NCBI RefSeq assembly: GCF_009730915.1
Contig: NC_052487.1
Coordinates: 3,683,928 to 3,747,927, forward strand
Origin: Dioscorea cayenensis subsp. rotundata
Taxonomy: Eukaryota > Streptophyta > Magnoliopsida > Dioscoreales > Dioscoreaceae
Length of the DNA: 64,000 nucleotides
Direction: 5' to 3'
Part shown: piece by piece, positions 12,830-24,300 of the stretch
Layout: every line of letters starts with the position of its first letter
Position numbering within the stretch: the first letter of the stretch is position 1
Position numbers and translations under genes: made by a program
Notes under the pieces: model-generated
Database searches by the model: none
Seen by the model: only the letters and a program-made list of their open reading frames with translations
What the model was told of the DNA's origin: nothing

Positions 12830-13130
12830 GTTTCCTAAACCCAAGGGGATGAAGGCCTCTACTATGATTTATTCTTTTTTCAATCATCAAGCTAACCTGC
12901 AGGAGAACTAGGAGGGTTGGGCAAACCTTTGGCGTCTTAAAATAGCTCCTAGAGCTAAGCACTTCACTTGGTTACTTCTGCACAATGGTGTCAAAACTCA
13001 TGAGTACCTTTACAGGTTGAAGTTGGGGCCTCAATCTTTTTGTGGGTTCTGTAATTTGGAAGTTGAGACAGCTGAGGATCTCTTTAACACTTGCTTAAAA
13101 GTCTAGATTATTTGGAACCTGACTAGCTTT
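12830..13130 (+). pseudogene. LINE zf-RVT region remnant
   Basis: The translation contains WRLKIAPRAKHFTWLLLHN, then a Cys-rich segment FCGFCNLEVETAEDLFNTC. This matches the zinc-binding region found downstream of plant LINE reverse transcriptases. Stops lie before and after it. Confidence 0.8.
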
Positions 13131-13239
13131 GAAATCTTAAAACCCATTAATTTTCTCATGGGATTACCTCTGGAAACTAGCTTAACTTTACTCTGACAAA
13201 AAATGACCTATTTATCCAATCTGTGATAGCCACTACTGG

Positions 13240-14129
13240 TAGGACAGGGTGGGGGTGGGGAATGTGATCCTCATCCCCATCCTTACTTCCCACAGGGCGG
13301 GAATTCCCTGTCTCAAAATTTCTCACGAGGAGAAATTCCCCCCAACTCACTCCCCCGCTAGGTCGGGAAATCCCTGCCCGCCAAATATTTTTCCTATAAC
13401 ATTACACATGTAACATATCCTACATGAAATTAAAAAAATAAATAAAATATTCTTCAAAATAAACATAATATAATGTGTGAGAAAACAACAAACTAATTAT
13501 TACAAACAATATAAAGTTTGAAAGTAAATTAAAGGTACGAATTCATTCATAAAATCCATAATACAAAAAGTAGAACAACAATTTCATATTTCATTAAAAA
13601 ATTTTATTCTTCAAATATCTTATTTTATATAATCTTAATTTTAATATAACATATTTATCCATAATAGAAAATAAAAAAATTTTGATTAAAATTTTTAAAA
13701 CAAATTTTCATAAAGTTATCTCCGAACATTGCATGGGAGTAACACTAGTTTTACTAAAAATCTAAAACATGATTAATAAATAACAAAAATATATATTTTT
13801 TAAACTAAAATATTTGGTTATTATAATATTATATTCATATTAAATTTTTTAATAAATAAAATTAATCATATGAGTCATTTTTAATAAATGTTATATATAT
13901 ATATATAATATATTTAATTTGAAAGTTAGGGAATCCCCGCACCCTGTAGGGATTCCCCACGAGGATCCCCGCGAGCGGGGAATACACTCCTTGTGCTCGC
14001 CCCGCCCCGCGGGTTGGGGAGGGATTTTCCCCTGTTCCCCGGCCCGCTAGGGATTTATTTTGGGGAATCCCTGCCCCGTCGGGCTAGTCCTCGAGGGGAT
14101 GGGGATTCCCCGTCCCACTTGCATCCCTA
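13240..14129. mobile_element. GC-rich non-autonomous hAT-like element nested in the LINE
   Basis: This 890-bp insertion interrupts the LINE between its zf-RVT and RNase H parts. Its two ends are complementary in style: TAGGACAGGGTGGGG at the left and, on the other strand, TAGGGATGCAAGTGGGACGG at the right. Both ends are GC-rich arrays of GGGGAATCCC-like words around an AT-rich, non-coding core. The flanks read CCACTAC...(13230) and CCACTGC...(14130), compatible with a mutated 7-8-bp target-site duplication. The TAGGGATG terminus and the duplication size suggest the hAT superfamily; the assignment is inference. Confidence 0.65.
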
Positions 14130-14339
14130 CCACTGCAGTTTGGTTTATATGAAAAGCCAGACGTAATGAAATTTTTCGAAGTGAGCCCCTCAGTTGCTAC
14201 AAGATTTCTCGATCAGCTATTGGCCACGTTAGGGAGTTCTTCTTCACCCCTGCTCTTCAATCTGAAAAAAATCTCATTTTTAATAATTTCTCAATCTTTA
14301 ACAACCACTTTATCTTTACAACTACCAAATGAATGACTT

Positions 14340-14780
14340 CAACATCTCGGGAGCAGACTTCTTTGTTGTAAACTCCACCTATGCTCTGATTTTATGCCGG
14401 TTGTTGTCGTCAGTTTGCTGAATCAGAAGAGGAAGCTGAAGCTGAAGCCAAAGCTCTTTACTTTGCTCTGAATATTGTAAAAGACTGGAGTTTGAACATC
14501 AAGACCATCTTCTCCAACAATGATAATATTGTCAAAGCTGTGAAGAGAGGCAATCCTCTTAATACTTGGAGGTTGAATCATGAAATCTTTTTCATCTTAA
14601 ATCACATTCATGGTATGAACAATCCAAGTCTACACATCATCCCTAGGTCTTAGAATTGTGTTGCTCATAGCCTTGCCATTCATGGACTTAATCTTCATGG
14701 AATTTCTTTATTCCATCATGGTAGAGAACTTCCTAGTTGGATTTTAAAGATTTTCCGGCAAAGCGGCTTTACTGTTTAAT
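14340..14780 (+). pseudogene. LINE RNase H domain remnant
   Basis: The translation reads EEEAEAEAKALYFALNIVK, then IFSNNDNIVKAVKRG and a final RS-stop-NCVAHSLAIHG. This matches the plant RNase H-like domain at the end of LINE ORF2 (a Glu in the EAEA helix, an Asp/Asn in the SDN position, and the R-x-x-N-x-x-AH-x-LA end). A stop interrupts the last block. Confidence 0.8.
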
Positions 14781-14907
14781 CTCATTTTTTTTTCTTTGCT
14801 AGATGTATTAGTTTTTTTAGTCTTTTTGTTTCCTTTCCTGCTTTTTATTTTTGTCCTTGCTTTTTTTCTAATAAATTAGCTCTGTTGAGCTCTTTTCATC
14901 AAAAAGG

Positions 14908-17650
14908 CCAAGAAGATGTTGTGAACTCTCTCTACCCTCCTCTAGCTTAAGTGAACTAGTATATGTCAAGTTACCCTAAAAAAAATAAATAAAAAACAAT
15001 AATTCTTCTTTAATGAATATTATGAAATAACTTTGCCATAAAGGAATGTTGAAGATACTAAGATACTTTGCTTTGGATTACGGGATGGAAATGGGAAGGG
15101 AGGAATGAGAAGGAGGGAGGAGTGGGGATGAGAATAGGGAAAATAGGAGGATAATGATGAAGATGTTTGGTTGGAGGGAATGAGAGTTATGAATAGAAAA
15201 AAAATAAAAGAGAAACATAGTACAATTACACGTATTCCTTTTTATATAATAGGATGACATTTTAGAAAACAATGGTTTATATTTAATAGTAAATAATTAA
15301 CATGATTATTATTAAATGTTTGTAATATATTTAATTATTTATTTTAATTTATTGTTTTTAAATATTTCATCCAATTAATATAACTTAAGAAAATTTTGAT
15401 ATATTAAATAATAAATAATTAGCATGATTTATTATTATTAAATATTTGCAATATATTTACTTATTTATTTTAATTAATTAAAATGAAATATTAAAACTAA
15501 TTAATATAATGTATGACCATGTAATTTTGATATCATTTATCAATATTAAAAAAACAATTGTAATAGTAAAAATTACACATATGTCTTTTATATAAATATG
15601 GTGATATATTAGAAAAACAATGGTTTATATTTAATAATAAATAATTAACATGATTATTATTAAATACTTGTAAACATTATTTATTTTAATTTATTGTTAT
15701 TAAATATTTCATCTAATTAATATAACTTAAGAAAATTTTGATATTTAAAACACAATTGTAAAGTCCATTGGCCAAGCATATTTTTGACAATACTATCTTA
15801 ACAATATAAAAGAGAAGTAACATTATCAAACCTATCATTCAACACCCTATCAAACTCATCATTTAACAATATAAAAGAGAAGTAACATTGTCAAATTCAT
15901 CATGAAGTACAATTATAGTTTGCCCAGGCAGTAGCAGGCAGAGTGCCTTGAGAATGAAGGCATTGTTATCTGGCATAATTATTGGCCCATAATAAAACCC
16001 ATAGATAACCAAGTTTTAGAAAAGTAGTGAAGAGTGGTTACAACATAGTACTAATGAAATGCAATATAGTAGTTTTGATAATCTTACAACCATTCAAAAA
16101 ATAAACATTTTTCATTGAACATAGCAAGCAAAGTTTCTTGTTTGTCATTATACGGCTAGTAGATGTTGACTCAATCTCATAATGGATGATATCGTCTTGA
16201 TCATTTTCCTCACTTATTGCACAAATAGTGATGATGATGTTCAGAACAAAAAAAATGCATGCATATATCATGTGAGGTAATTGCTCCGCTTAAATATCTA
16301 CCACATTTTCGTTAGCCATATCTAATATTAACAAAAAAAATACCAAGGCTCAATGAAATCAAGGGATTAAAAATCTTAATGCAAGTAGAAAAAAATCAAA
16401 CATCTATAATTAAATCCAATCATTGCTTTTAATTTTAGAGTTCACCAAACATCATGCAAGATGAGATGCTTACATTAAAGTTACTTAAAAACATTGAATA
16501 GAAACAAGATTTGATTGATTTGAATAAAAATGGTCAAAATAAAAAGGCAACACAAAATGTGAAGGGAGGTGTGTACTTAAATGGAATCATGAGGGAGACT
16601 AGAGTTACACAAACACTAAAAGCATACCAAAGCAACATCATTTCATATTCAACTAGAAGAATTCACATGTAAATGATATAATGTGCAAGTGTGTCACTAG
16701 CTCGCCACATAGCGCAGAATAACCATGGCCATATCTAGTTAAAACTAATAGAGATAGTATATGCATAATTCTCTCATTCATCAGAATCAATCAGAGGTGT
16801 TGATCAGTGACAAAGAAGATGTTATTCTATATGCAAATTTTCATGTACTAACACAAGGACTAAATTATTACAAGAAAGCGAGAATGTACAAACACACAAG
16901 AACACATATATGGTTTTTCTCTGTGACCAGTATGTAAGCATTTCAAATGTATTAAAAGAGATTTGCAAAAGAATCCATCAAAATTTGTGCCATATGTAGA
17001 CAATAAATCAACATTTTACAGAAACTTGGTCCATTTCAATTTTTTCAATTGCCATCATTAAATCTAAATCATTCATCAAATACAATGAACAATTGCCATC
17101 AAATACAAGGAATAATTCTTGTTTGGCCATCAAATTCAATTGCGATAAGGAGCATGTCAGCAAATAATTCATCAAATACAATGAACAATTAATCCTCAAT
17201 TGACAATCTCAAATAGATAAACATACAAGCAAAAACACTGTGACCAAACAAGAATGTTAGTAATGTCAAAATCCAACAAACCCCTGAAGATATAGTCTCA
17301 CAATTTAACTATCATCTAACATGAATGCCATAGGATGTTACTCCACTAGCAATTTCATAGAAAATGAAGGTAAATTGTTAGTGCCCATATTTTTCCTAAA
17401 TAAAATAGCCATCTCAATGCGGATGCTTAGTTCACTAAAGGAAAATGAAGAGTATATTCTAAATGCCGCTGAGTTTACAATATGAATGGTTTTGTATGTG
17501 GATAATGATAACATTGTATTGATTGTGAAAATACCAATTCAAAAACCTTTCCATTACTTGGATGGTTTTAATTTTATGGCTAAAGCATCAAATAAAGCAA
17601 ATTGACTATTTGACTCAGATTAGAACAAACCTTTATTCTACAGTTGCAAT
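14908..17650. other. AT-rich intergenic DNA with repeats
   Basis: No convincing gene is visible. A purine-rich, GGAGGGA-containing patch lies at 15071-15190 and resembles a second patch at 18180-18410 (both contain a TTTGG...GGAATGAGA-like phrase), probably from one dispersed repeat family. A repeated AT-rich block follows at 15222-15743. The remainder is simple AT-rich sequence with only short open stretches. Confidence 0.6.
15222..15743. repeat. Direct repeat of an AT-rich 180-bp unit
   Basis: The blocks starting near 15222 and 15560 match over about 180 bases (tacacgtat/tacacatat, then aaaacaatggtttatatttaat and ttaatataacttaagaaaattttgatat). A more diverged copy of the second half lies between them at about 15402-15540. 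It is non-coding. Confidence 0.75.
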
Positions 17651-17683
17651 AAGACCACTCGTTAGAGCAACTCCACCAATCTA

Positions 17684-17885
17684 AATAAAGATAAACAAGC
17701 ACTCATTAAAAGTAAAGTAAGATAGATAGCATTAGCACATACTCCTTGAGGTTGTGTGGCCCACCAGTTGTATATTGACGAACAACTTCCTTTGGAGGTC
17801 AAGACGCCCTGGTAGCACAAAAAGAGTCCTCGATTAACATGTCGCACAATCAGATTTTCTCAATATCAATTGATGGTGAGGCCAT
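17684..17885 (-). pseudogene. Possible relic of a small unrecognised minus-strand gene
   Basis: On the minus strand a CT-rich leader precedes ATG at 17885 (MASPSIDIEK), after which a stop and a frame change occur. A segment in another frame reads PPKEVVRQYTTGGPHNLK and could end at a GT donor (gtatgt). Across a roughly 70-base intron a TTTAG acceptor leads to IGGVALTSGLIATVE and a stop. The look is that of the 5' part of a real gene, but frames do not join and I do not recognise it. It could also be chance. Confidence 0.25.
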
Positions 17886-18066
17886 TGGTGAGCTGGAGGG
17901 AGTTGGGAGGGGAGAAGAAAGGAGGAAGAATGGAGAAGATGTTGAAGTTGTAGTGGGTGCGGTGTCAAATTGGTCGCCGAAGCTTCAATTGTTTTTCATA
18001 TCTCGGGCAGAGCTTCAGTTGTTTTCTAGATTTGGAGTGACAATAGGAGAAGGTTTTATATCATGA

Positions 18067-19600
18067 AGGGTATAATGGTCTTTTCCTAAGGAGAATAGAG
18101 CCCCTCAATTTACTCAAGAGTGAAAAACACCCAACTTAATAATCCTAATCCCATGAATTTTTATTGTTAACTCATTTTCCAATTACCAAAATGGGAGTGG
18201 GATGGCTGGGTGCTTGTGATTCCCACACCCAATGCTTCAATCCAGGATCCAAATGCCCCCTAAGAGGAGTTTGGTCAGAGGGAATGGACGTTGGACACTA
18301 TTGGAATGGTAATCATTCCCTCCATCCATGTTACCTCTTGTTTGGATGCAAGCAATGAGAATGAAAATTTCCATGATGGGATTGCTAGATGGGAATTCCC
18401 ATTACTGCCAAGAGGGCATTAATGGTGCTATAATGACCTTATTACCCTTTTTTTATATTTAATAATAATATAAATATTTAATAATAATTTAATTAATAAT
18501 GATATTCAAAAACAGTTTTTAAAAATTATTAATCATAACTATATATACCATTTATTTACATAAAGGGTAGACAAATAATTTTGTTATACCCTTTTTCTTA
18601 CTTTTCCTATTCCTAATGAATTGTCTTTCTAACGAAACACAGTTTTTATTCATATAAGTATTATGCATATAACTTTTAAAAATTATGAGGTTGTCTATAT
18701 TCCCTTTCTTTTTTTTTTTTTTGTTCTTCTCAGTTTTGAAAATGAACATTAGTCACCACAATCATACACAACTTTGCCCACATTAAATTCTCAACCATAT
18801 TTTACAAAGAAAGGATTGGAATCTTTAACCCTATGAGAGAAAACAACTTCATCATCAATGGTATATCCTATTTAATGAAGCTCTTAACTAGTTCATAAAA
18901 TATTAAAAGATTTTAATTCAATTGAACTTTTTAAATTCTCAATAGCAAAATAAAATTCAATTTTATTATTGTTTTAAATCAAATATATATATATTTTACC
19001 GATAAATCATAATCAAAATCTTCAAACTAAAGGCATCTTTAATGGTATGAAAACAAGCAGTGCTAAATTAATGCAGAAATATCAAACTCTAGAATAATAT
19101 AACTTATGAAAGTTATTTATACACATTAAATTCTCAATTATATTTTCAAAGCGGTGGGAGTGAAATTAGACATACTCTTTTCAGAGAAAAATAACTATAT
19201 CATTAGTGGTATATACTATTCCATGAAACTCTTAATCAGCTTAAATAAATCTTGAAAAAAACTTTAATCCAATTTGAAATTTTTAAAAATTCTTAATAGC
19301 AACATAAATAAATCAGAAATACATATTTTTTTACAGACAAATCATAATCAAAATCTTCAAACTAATCATAATCATCATGCTAAAGAAACATTTTATTTTG
19401 GTTTTAAATGTTTACTTTTTTTTAAAAAAAAGAAAGTTCCTTATTTTATTCAATAAAAAACCTTTCCGTATTTTTGTTCAAACAAAGCATTGGGCGGTTT
19501 TTGAAAAATTTCGTAGTTTGGAGGGACGGCAAACCCGCCCCCAATTCCGGCGATCGCCGCCCTTGGTTATCTTCCTTCTCCGGTGATCGCCACCGCCAGG
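18067..19600. other. Intergenic DNA upstream of the polymerase theta gene
   Basis: No gene is seen. Bases 18180-18410 look like a dispersed repeat. An AT-rich tandem duplication occupies 18779-19366. The last 110 bases are GC-rich with GGCGATCGCC-type palindromes and probably form the promoter/5' leader of the downstream gene. No convincing TATA box was found. Confidence 0.6.
18779..19366. repeat. 343-bp-period tandem duplication
   Basis: Copies begin cacattaaattctcaa at 18779 and 19122. They share blocks such as tcatcaatggtatat/tcattagtggtatat and aaatcataatcaaaatcttc up to about 19032 and 19366. They are diverged but collinear and non-coding. Confidence 0.8.
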
Positions 19601-21307
19601 ATGGCCTCGGGATCCCCGAAATCTCGGGTCGATCAGGTATTCTTCTCGATCTCTTCCATTCTCCTTATCTAAGCTCAGATCTCTTGTCACCATTGCGGCT
19701 TCTTCAATCTCGCAGTTCTTCGGATCAAGAAAGAGGAGACCTCAGTCTCTCAAAGAGGAGAAGCCCCATGAAAATCTTAAGACCACGCCGGAGTCGTCCC
19801 CCAGCGGTAAGGGCTCCCTTGATTCCTATCTCGTCAGATCCCCTGACTCTCAGCGCCGGCTTGATTTGGTGAAGAGGAATATCTCTTTGGAGATTGGTCT
19901 GCCGTCTGAGACTGCGCAAAAGCCCGTTCTCCGTTCGTGCTCTTCTGAGAGAACCGATGGCCGCGTTGGCGAACACGGAGAGCAGATTCTTGAGAAGGAT
20001 GTTTCAGTATGCGAGTCAATAGCAGGCGGGACTTCGGAGCTCAAGAAGTTCGCCACTGATTTCCTCTCTTTGTATTGCAGGTAGCCTTTTGTTCTATTCA
20101 AAAGATTGAAATTTTGTTTTCTTGTTTATTTTTGAGTGAAGAGAAAACTGAAATGCATATGCAAATTACAAACTTTATTTATGAAATTTATTTTCTTTCG
20201 ACAGTGAGGTTTTGCCTGTGGAACAAGAGCAGAAGGGGCAAAAAAGAAATGGTAGTCCATCTCTTCTGGTTGTTTGTGACCAAACCAATGTGAAGAAGCA
20301 GTGTGCTCTGAAAATAGAGGATGATGCTCCTGTTCGTGATGGTTCTGAATGTTCAGAGTCAAAGACGAGTGTGAAAACCCAAAAAATGATTGATTTTAGT
20401 GCCAGTAAACCCACAGTAAGCATGAGGAGATGCAGTGGCACACCAAAAGCTGGCTTGCATGCACCTGGTATGTTGAACACGCCTAGATCAGTAAGCAGGA
20501 AGTCCTTAATATCCCTGGGGATGAGTTCTGGAATGAAGCCTTTGATGTTGCTGATGGTTTTTACCATCCCGTGGATGAAGCTTCTTGTGCAAGGGGAGAA
20601 AGGGAGAATGTCTGTCCTATGGATTTGTCATCATGTATAGCTCCCAGTGGTGGTGGAATAATTTTGAGGTCTGAAAAATGGTGTACTGGAAACCCAAGGG
20701 GGTGAGGGTGAAAAATGTGGTATGCTCCTCAATGGAAGTGACAAGTCACAAGCTGGTGTTCACAGGGGCAAGGTGTCCCCTTTGCCAGTGAAGCATTTTG
20801 ACTTTTCTCATGATGAAAATATCATCAAGGAGAAAAAGTTCACCTTGGAGAGATCTGAAACTCTTGATGCTCTAACCAGTGGAGCAGTAGATACCAGCTG
20901 TATAAATCAAAATGATGTTTCTACCTCAAGTTCTAAAAGAAATCCTGAAACAGGTATTGTGGGCAATGCCTTTGATAAGGCTAAACGGGACTCCAGGAAA
21001 GTGCATGAGATTTTGAAAGGTGCATTTGACGCAATTGAAGAAGTCAATTTGTTGGTTCAAGAGAATGATGCTAAGTCTAAGGGCAAGGGTCTTAATGCAC
21101 ATGTTGGTGAATCTTATGTTGTTCGTGGTTCATTTAGTGTAGAGGAAAGAAAGATCAGATCAATCGCATGCAAAAACTAATGACGCTACTGCCACTCCAT
21201 CAAGTTCTATGCCTTTAAAAAACCATTTGCAGCTAACAAGTTGGCTTCCTTCTGAAATTTGCAGCATATATATGAAGAAAGGAATATCAAGTCTTTATCC
21301 TTGGCAG
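19601..21307 (+). CDS. TEB: TEB exons 1-3: N-terminal region
   Basis: Exon 1 (19601-19636) encodes [12 protein letters not shown]; exon 2 (19716-20080) opens [10 protein letters not shown]; exon 3 starts at 20205 and ends at 21307 with SLYPWQ just before the helicase. The exon 1-2 junction creates V-D-Q-F-F, a degenerate PCNA-interacting (PIP-like) motif, and a second S-L-D-S-Y-L follows about 35 residues later. Exon 3 carries typical TEB words ([48 protein letters not shown]), but they lie in different frames. Shifts are needed near 20515, 20690 and 21150. The region is charged, Ser-rich and predicted to be largely disordered. Confidence 0.8.
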
Positions 21308-24300
21308 GTTCTTTGTTTTTCTATATGTATTAATTTGTTGCTTTGGCCAACATTTCCTTCCTGGTGTTAAGTCGTAGGAACAAAAGTAGTAGAATAATAT
21401 AACTTTTAGGGTTCTAGTATGGCAGTTTTATACGAAGACATGTTACAATCTGGCTGATTGCTCTATTCTATATTTTAATTTCTTTCATATCATTTTAGCT
21501 TTGTTCTTATTTTATTTCTGATTATCTTTCATTTTTGGATGCCTCTAGAATAACTTCCATCTCCACTTTGCTCTGGCCTCTCTCAAATAATTGTTATTCA
21601 CTCTAGTAACTTGGGGCTCTGTCCTTTTTTTATCTGCCTTGGGGGAGTTTATAACTTGTGTTTCTTCTAGGATCCATGAGCATTTCTATAGTTTTTCCAA
21701 AGTTTTATTACTCTTTTTCAAGAATTATAAGCCATGCTGTGATGGATGGGATTTCAATCGGTGATATTTAGGTTTGTCAAAAGCGTCTTGACAACCATGT
21801 TCTTTTTGCAATATGGCTGAAGTTATAATTTTGTGAAAGGGAAGAATTGTGGTTTTGTTCCTTTATTTTCATTTGAATGATATGATATAGCTATAACAAA
21901 CCTGGTATTTAGCTAAGCTTGCTTTTAGTATCAGTGGTCAACATCACTGTTTAACTATCATAACCTTTCTTAGTTGTTAGTGCCTGGTTTTTGATTCCCA
22001 ACACCATTGTTTAACTGCTGATAACTAGTTATTTGTTTTCCGTTTGTCAAAACTACAAAACTAGTTTTCCCTTCAAAATTTGTATTTTGCAAGAATTGAT
22101 TGTTTAATGTGGCTCTATTTTTATCTGCGTGCATAAATACATTTTAATGATATGAAGGCATCTGGTATTGTTGTTATGGTTCCTTATTTTTGTACTTCAA
22201 CATTCACCAATTTTTTTTCTAAAATGTGTATTATGTTTAACTAGTGAATGAATGAAATGCATTATGTCATAGATGCTATGTTGGAATTGCAAAATTGATG
22301 TTACCCTTATTATAGTTTTTCCTTGGTTTTAATTGTAGGTTGATTGCCTTACGGTTGATGGGGTGTTGGAAAGACGAAATCTTGTCTATTGTGCGTCTAC
22401 GAGGTTTTTGTTCTGTGAAAGCATTAATTTTGACACAGTATTTGAATCTGATATGCATAACATACTTAATTGCCACATTTCTTCTTCAGAATTTATTATT
22501 GTTTTAAATATTTTTGGCTTGCCTTGATTTCTTCTCATATTTATCCCAATAGCATTCCCTATCTGCTTTCGTTTTTCTTTTTTCTACCTAATTTTTTTTG
22601 TACTGACCACTGCAAATTAACTGAAGTTATGGATAAAGAAATCCCTAGTTTGTTTACAATATATTGTAAATTTAGCTGCATTTAACCCATGCACACAGGT
22701 ATCAAACAATCAACATTGCCATTTCTCATGAATAAAAAGTCTTAGTTAATAGGGCTTTAATATATAAATCCTGCTGGGCATTTAAATTTTAAAAGTAGAA
22801 GAAAGGATCACTTTGGTTTTACCTCTTGAATTGTCTTTTGTGGTTTTTTTGGTTAAGTTAACACTGATAAATTTTGTTATATTAGTTTTATGGGATAAGT
22901 ATGTAATCTTATTTTTTAAGATTTTGGTTTATTTTCATTTTGAGCTTCCTTCTTATTATTAAAAGCATAGAATTTATAGCAGCAGACATGATACAACATG
23001 GTTTCTGATACACTGCAGTGCTGGCAAAAGTTTTGTGGCTGAAATCTTGATGCTGAGGAGAGTTGTATTGACTGGAAAGATTGCAATTCTTGTCCTTCCT
23101 TATGTATCCATATGTGTTGAAAAGGTGCAATTTTTGTTTTTTTTCCTCAATGCCCAAAAGGATTTTACATCTGATATTTTAGATCACAGCCTTCTTTTCT
23201 TATAGGCCGAGCATTTGGAGCTAGTACTTGAGCCTCTTGGAAAACATGTTCGTAGCTTTTACGGTAACCAAGGGGGTGGGTCACTTCCTAAAGATACCTC
23301 TGTGGCTGTATGTACCATAGAAAAGGCAAATTCTTTGATTAATAAACTGCTAGAAGAAGGACGGCTCTCTGAAGTTGGCATTATTGTGATAGATGAACTT
23401 CACATGGTAATCCTGCTTTGTTTGCTCTGTAGTGTATTTTTTTATTAAATTATTTGTTTTGATTATTGAAGTTGTCGTTTCCTTTTTAATCCTAACGCTT
23501 TGTATTGATGAATATATTGGGAGCAAAAACATGTTTAACACACTTATATTGGCTTCATATTGATGGGAAATGTCTAGGTAGCTATTGAATGAACTCAAAT
23601 TCAGACAATTATTTAAGAAAGCCTTGTTGGACTGAACACTTCCTGACTGTAATGGACAGAATTTGTTACTTCAGACCAGTAACTCGGGGTTAATAGTGAA
23701 AAAGAATTTTAGTTTTTATTTTCTTGGTCTTTCAAAATAGCGTACACAAGAAGCTTGAAAGAATATGATTGAATTGTGGTCTTCACTACCAAAATTTAGT
23801 GTATCTGTTGACCATATCACTTTGTTAACATAGAAGCCATGGGCAAAAGTTTCTATCTTTGTGATGACTATAGTATTTTTTCCTTGATGAATGTGGATTC
23901 TGTTTTAGCTGTACTTGTATTTCAAGTTTGCTTTTTCTACACCTTTTCTATTAATTATACTCTAATTTTTTTTTTCTGAGTATCAAACAATTCAGTTAAT
24001 ATTCAGATGGGTTGTTGATTGCCATTTGGTTTCAGATACAACTTTATTTTGCTCAGATTAATATCTATGGGAAATATTACCTATTGTACTTATTGGATTT
24101 TTCATGCCTTTTCTTATTAGTGGTTTTGAGTCACTGACATTATCATTGTTAAGACCTCATAATCTGTAATGATGCTATATGGCAAGGTAAAAATCCTGTC
24201 ATTATTTTCGTTATGGAATATGTACCTGCACTATGTCTCAACTCTATTATGTGGTTCAGTATACCCTAGATTGCATATTGTCAGCAAAACCTATTACAGG

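Larger units (their letters stand above)
9617..14907 (+). mobile_element. Decayed L1-type LINE retrotransposon
   Basis: The order of remnants is apurinic endonuclease, reverse transcriptase, zf-RVT zinc-binding region and RNase H, followed by a T-rich 3' end with the plant-LINE-like tail ttagctctgttgagctc near 14876-14892. All parts contain stops and frameshifts, so it cannot be active. The 5' end runs into the scaffold gap. A separate GC-rich element is nested between the zf-RVT and RNase H parts. Target-site duplications cannot be checked because the left end is missing. Confidence 0.9.

Noticed and set aside
19480-19560. E2F site upstream of TEB (gggcggttttt)
   Set aside because: On either strand it does not match TTTSSCGC; only a GC-rich promoter-like segment is supported.
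20722-21180. Separate gene within TEB exon 3
   Set aside because: Its words ([11 protein letters not shown] and following) belong to the TEB N-terminal region; it is the same exon in a shifted frame.
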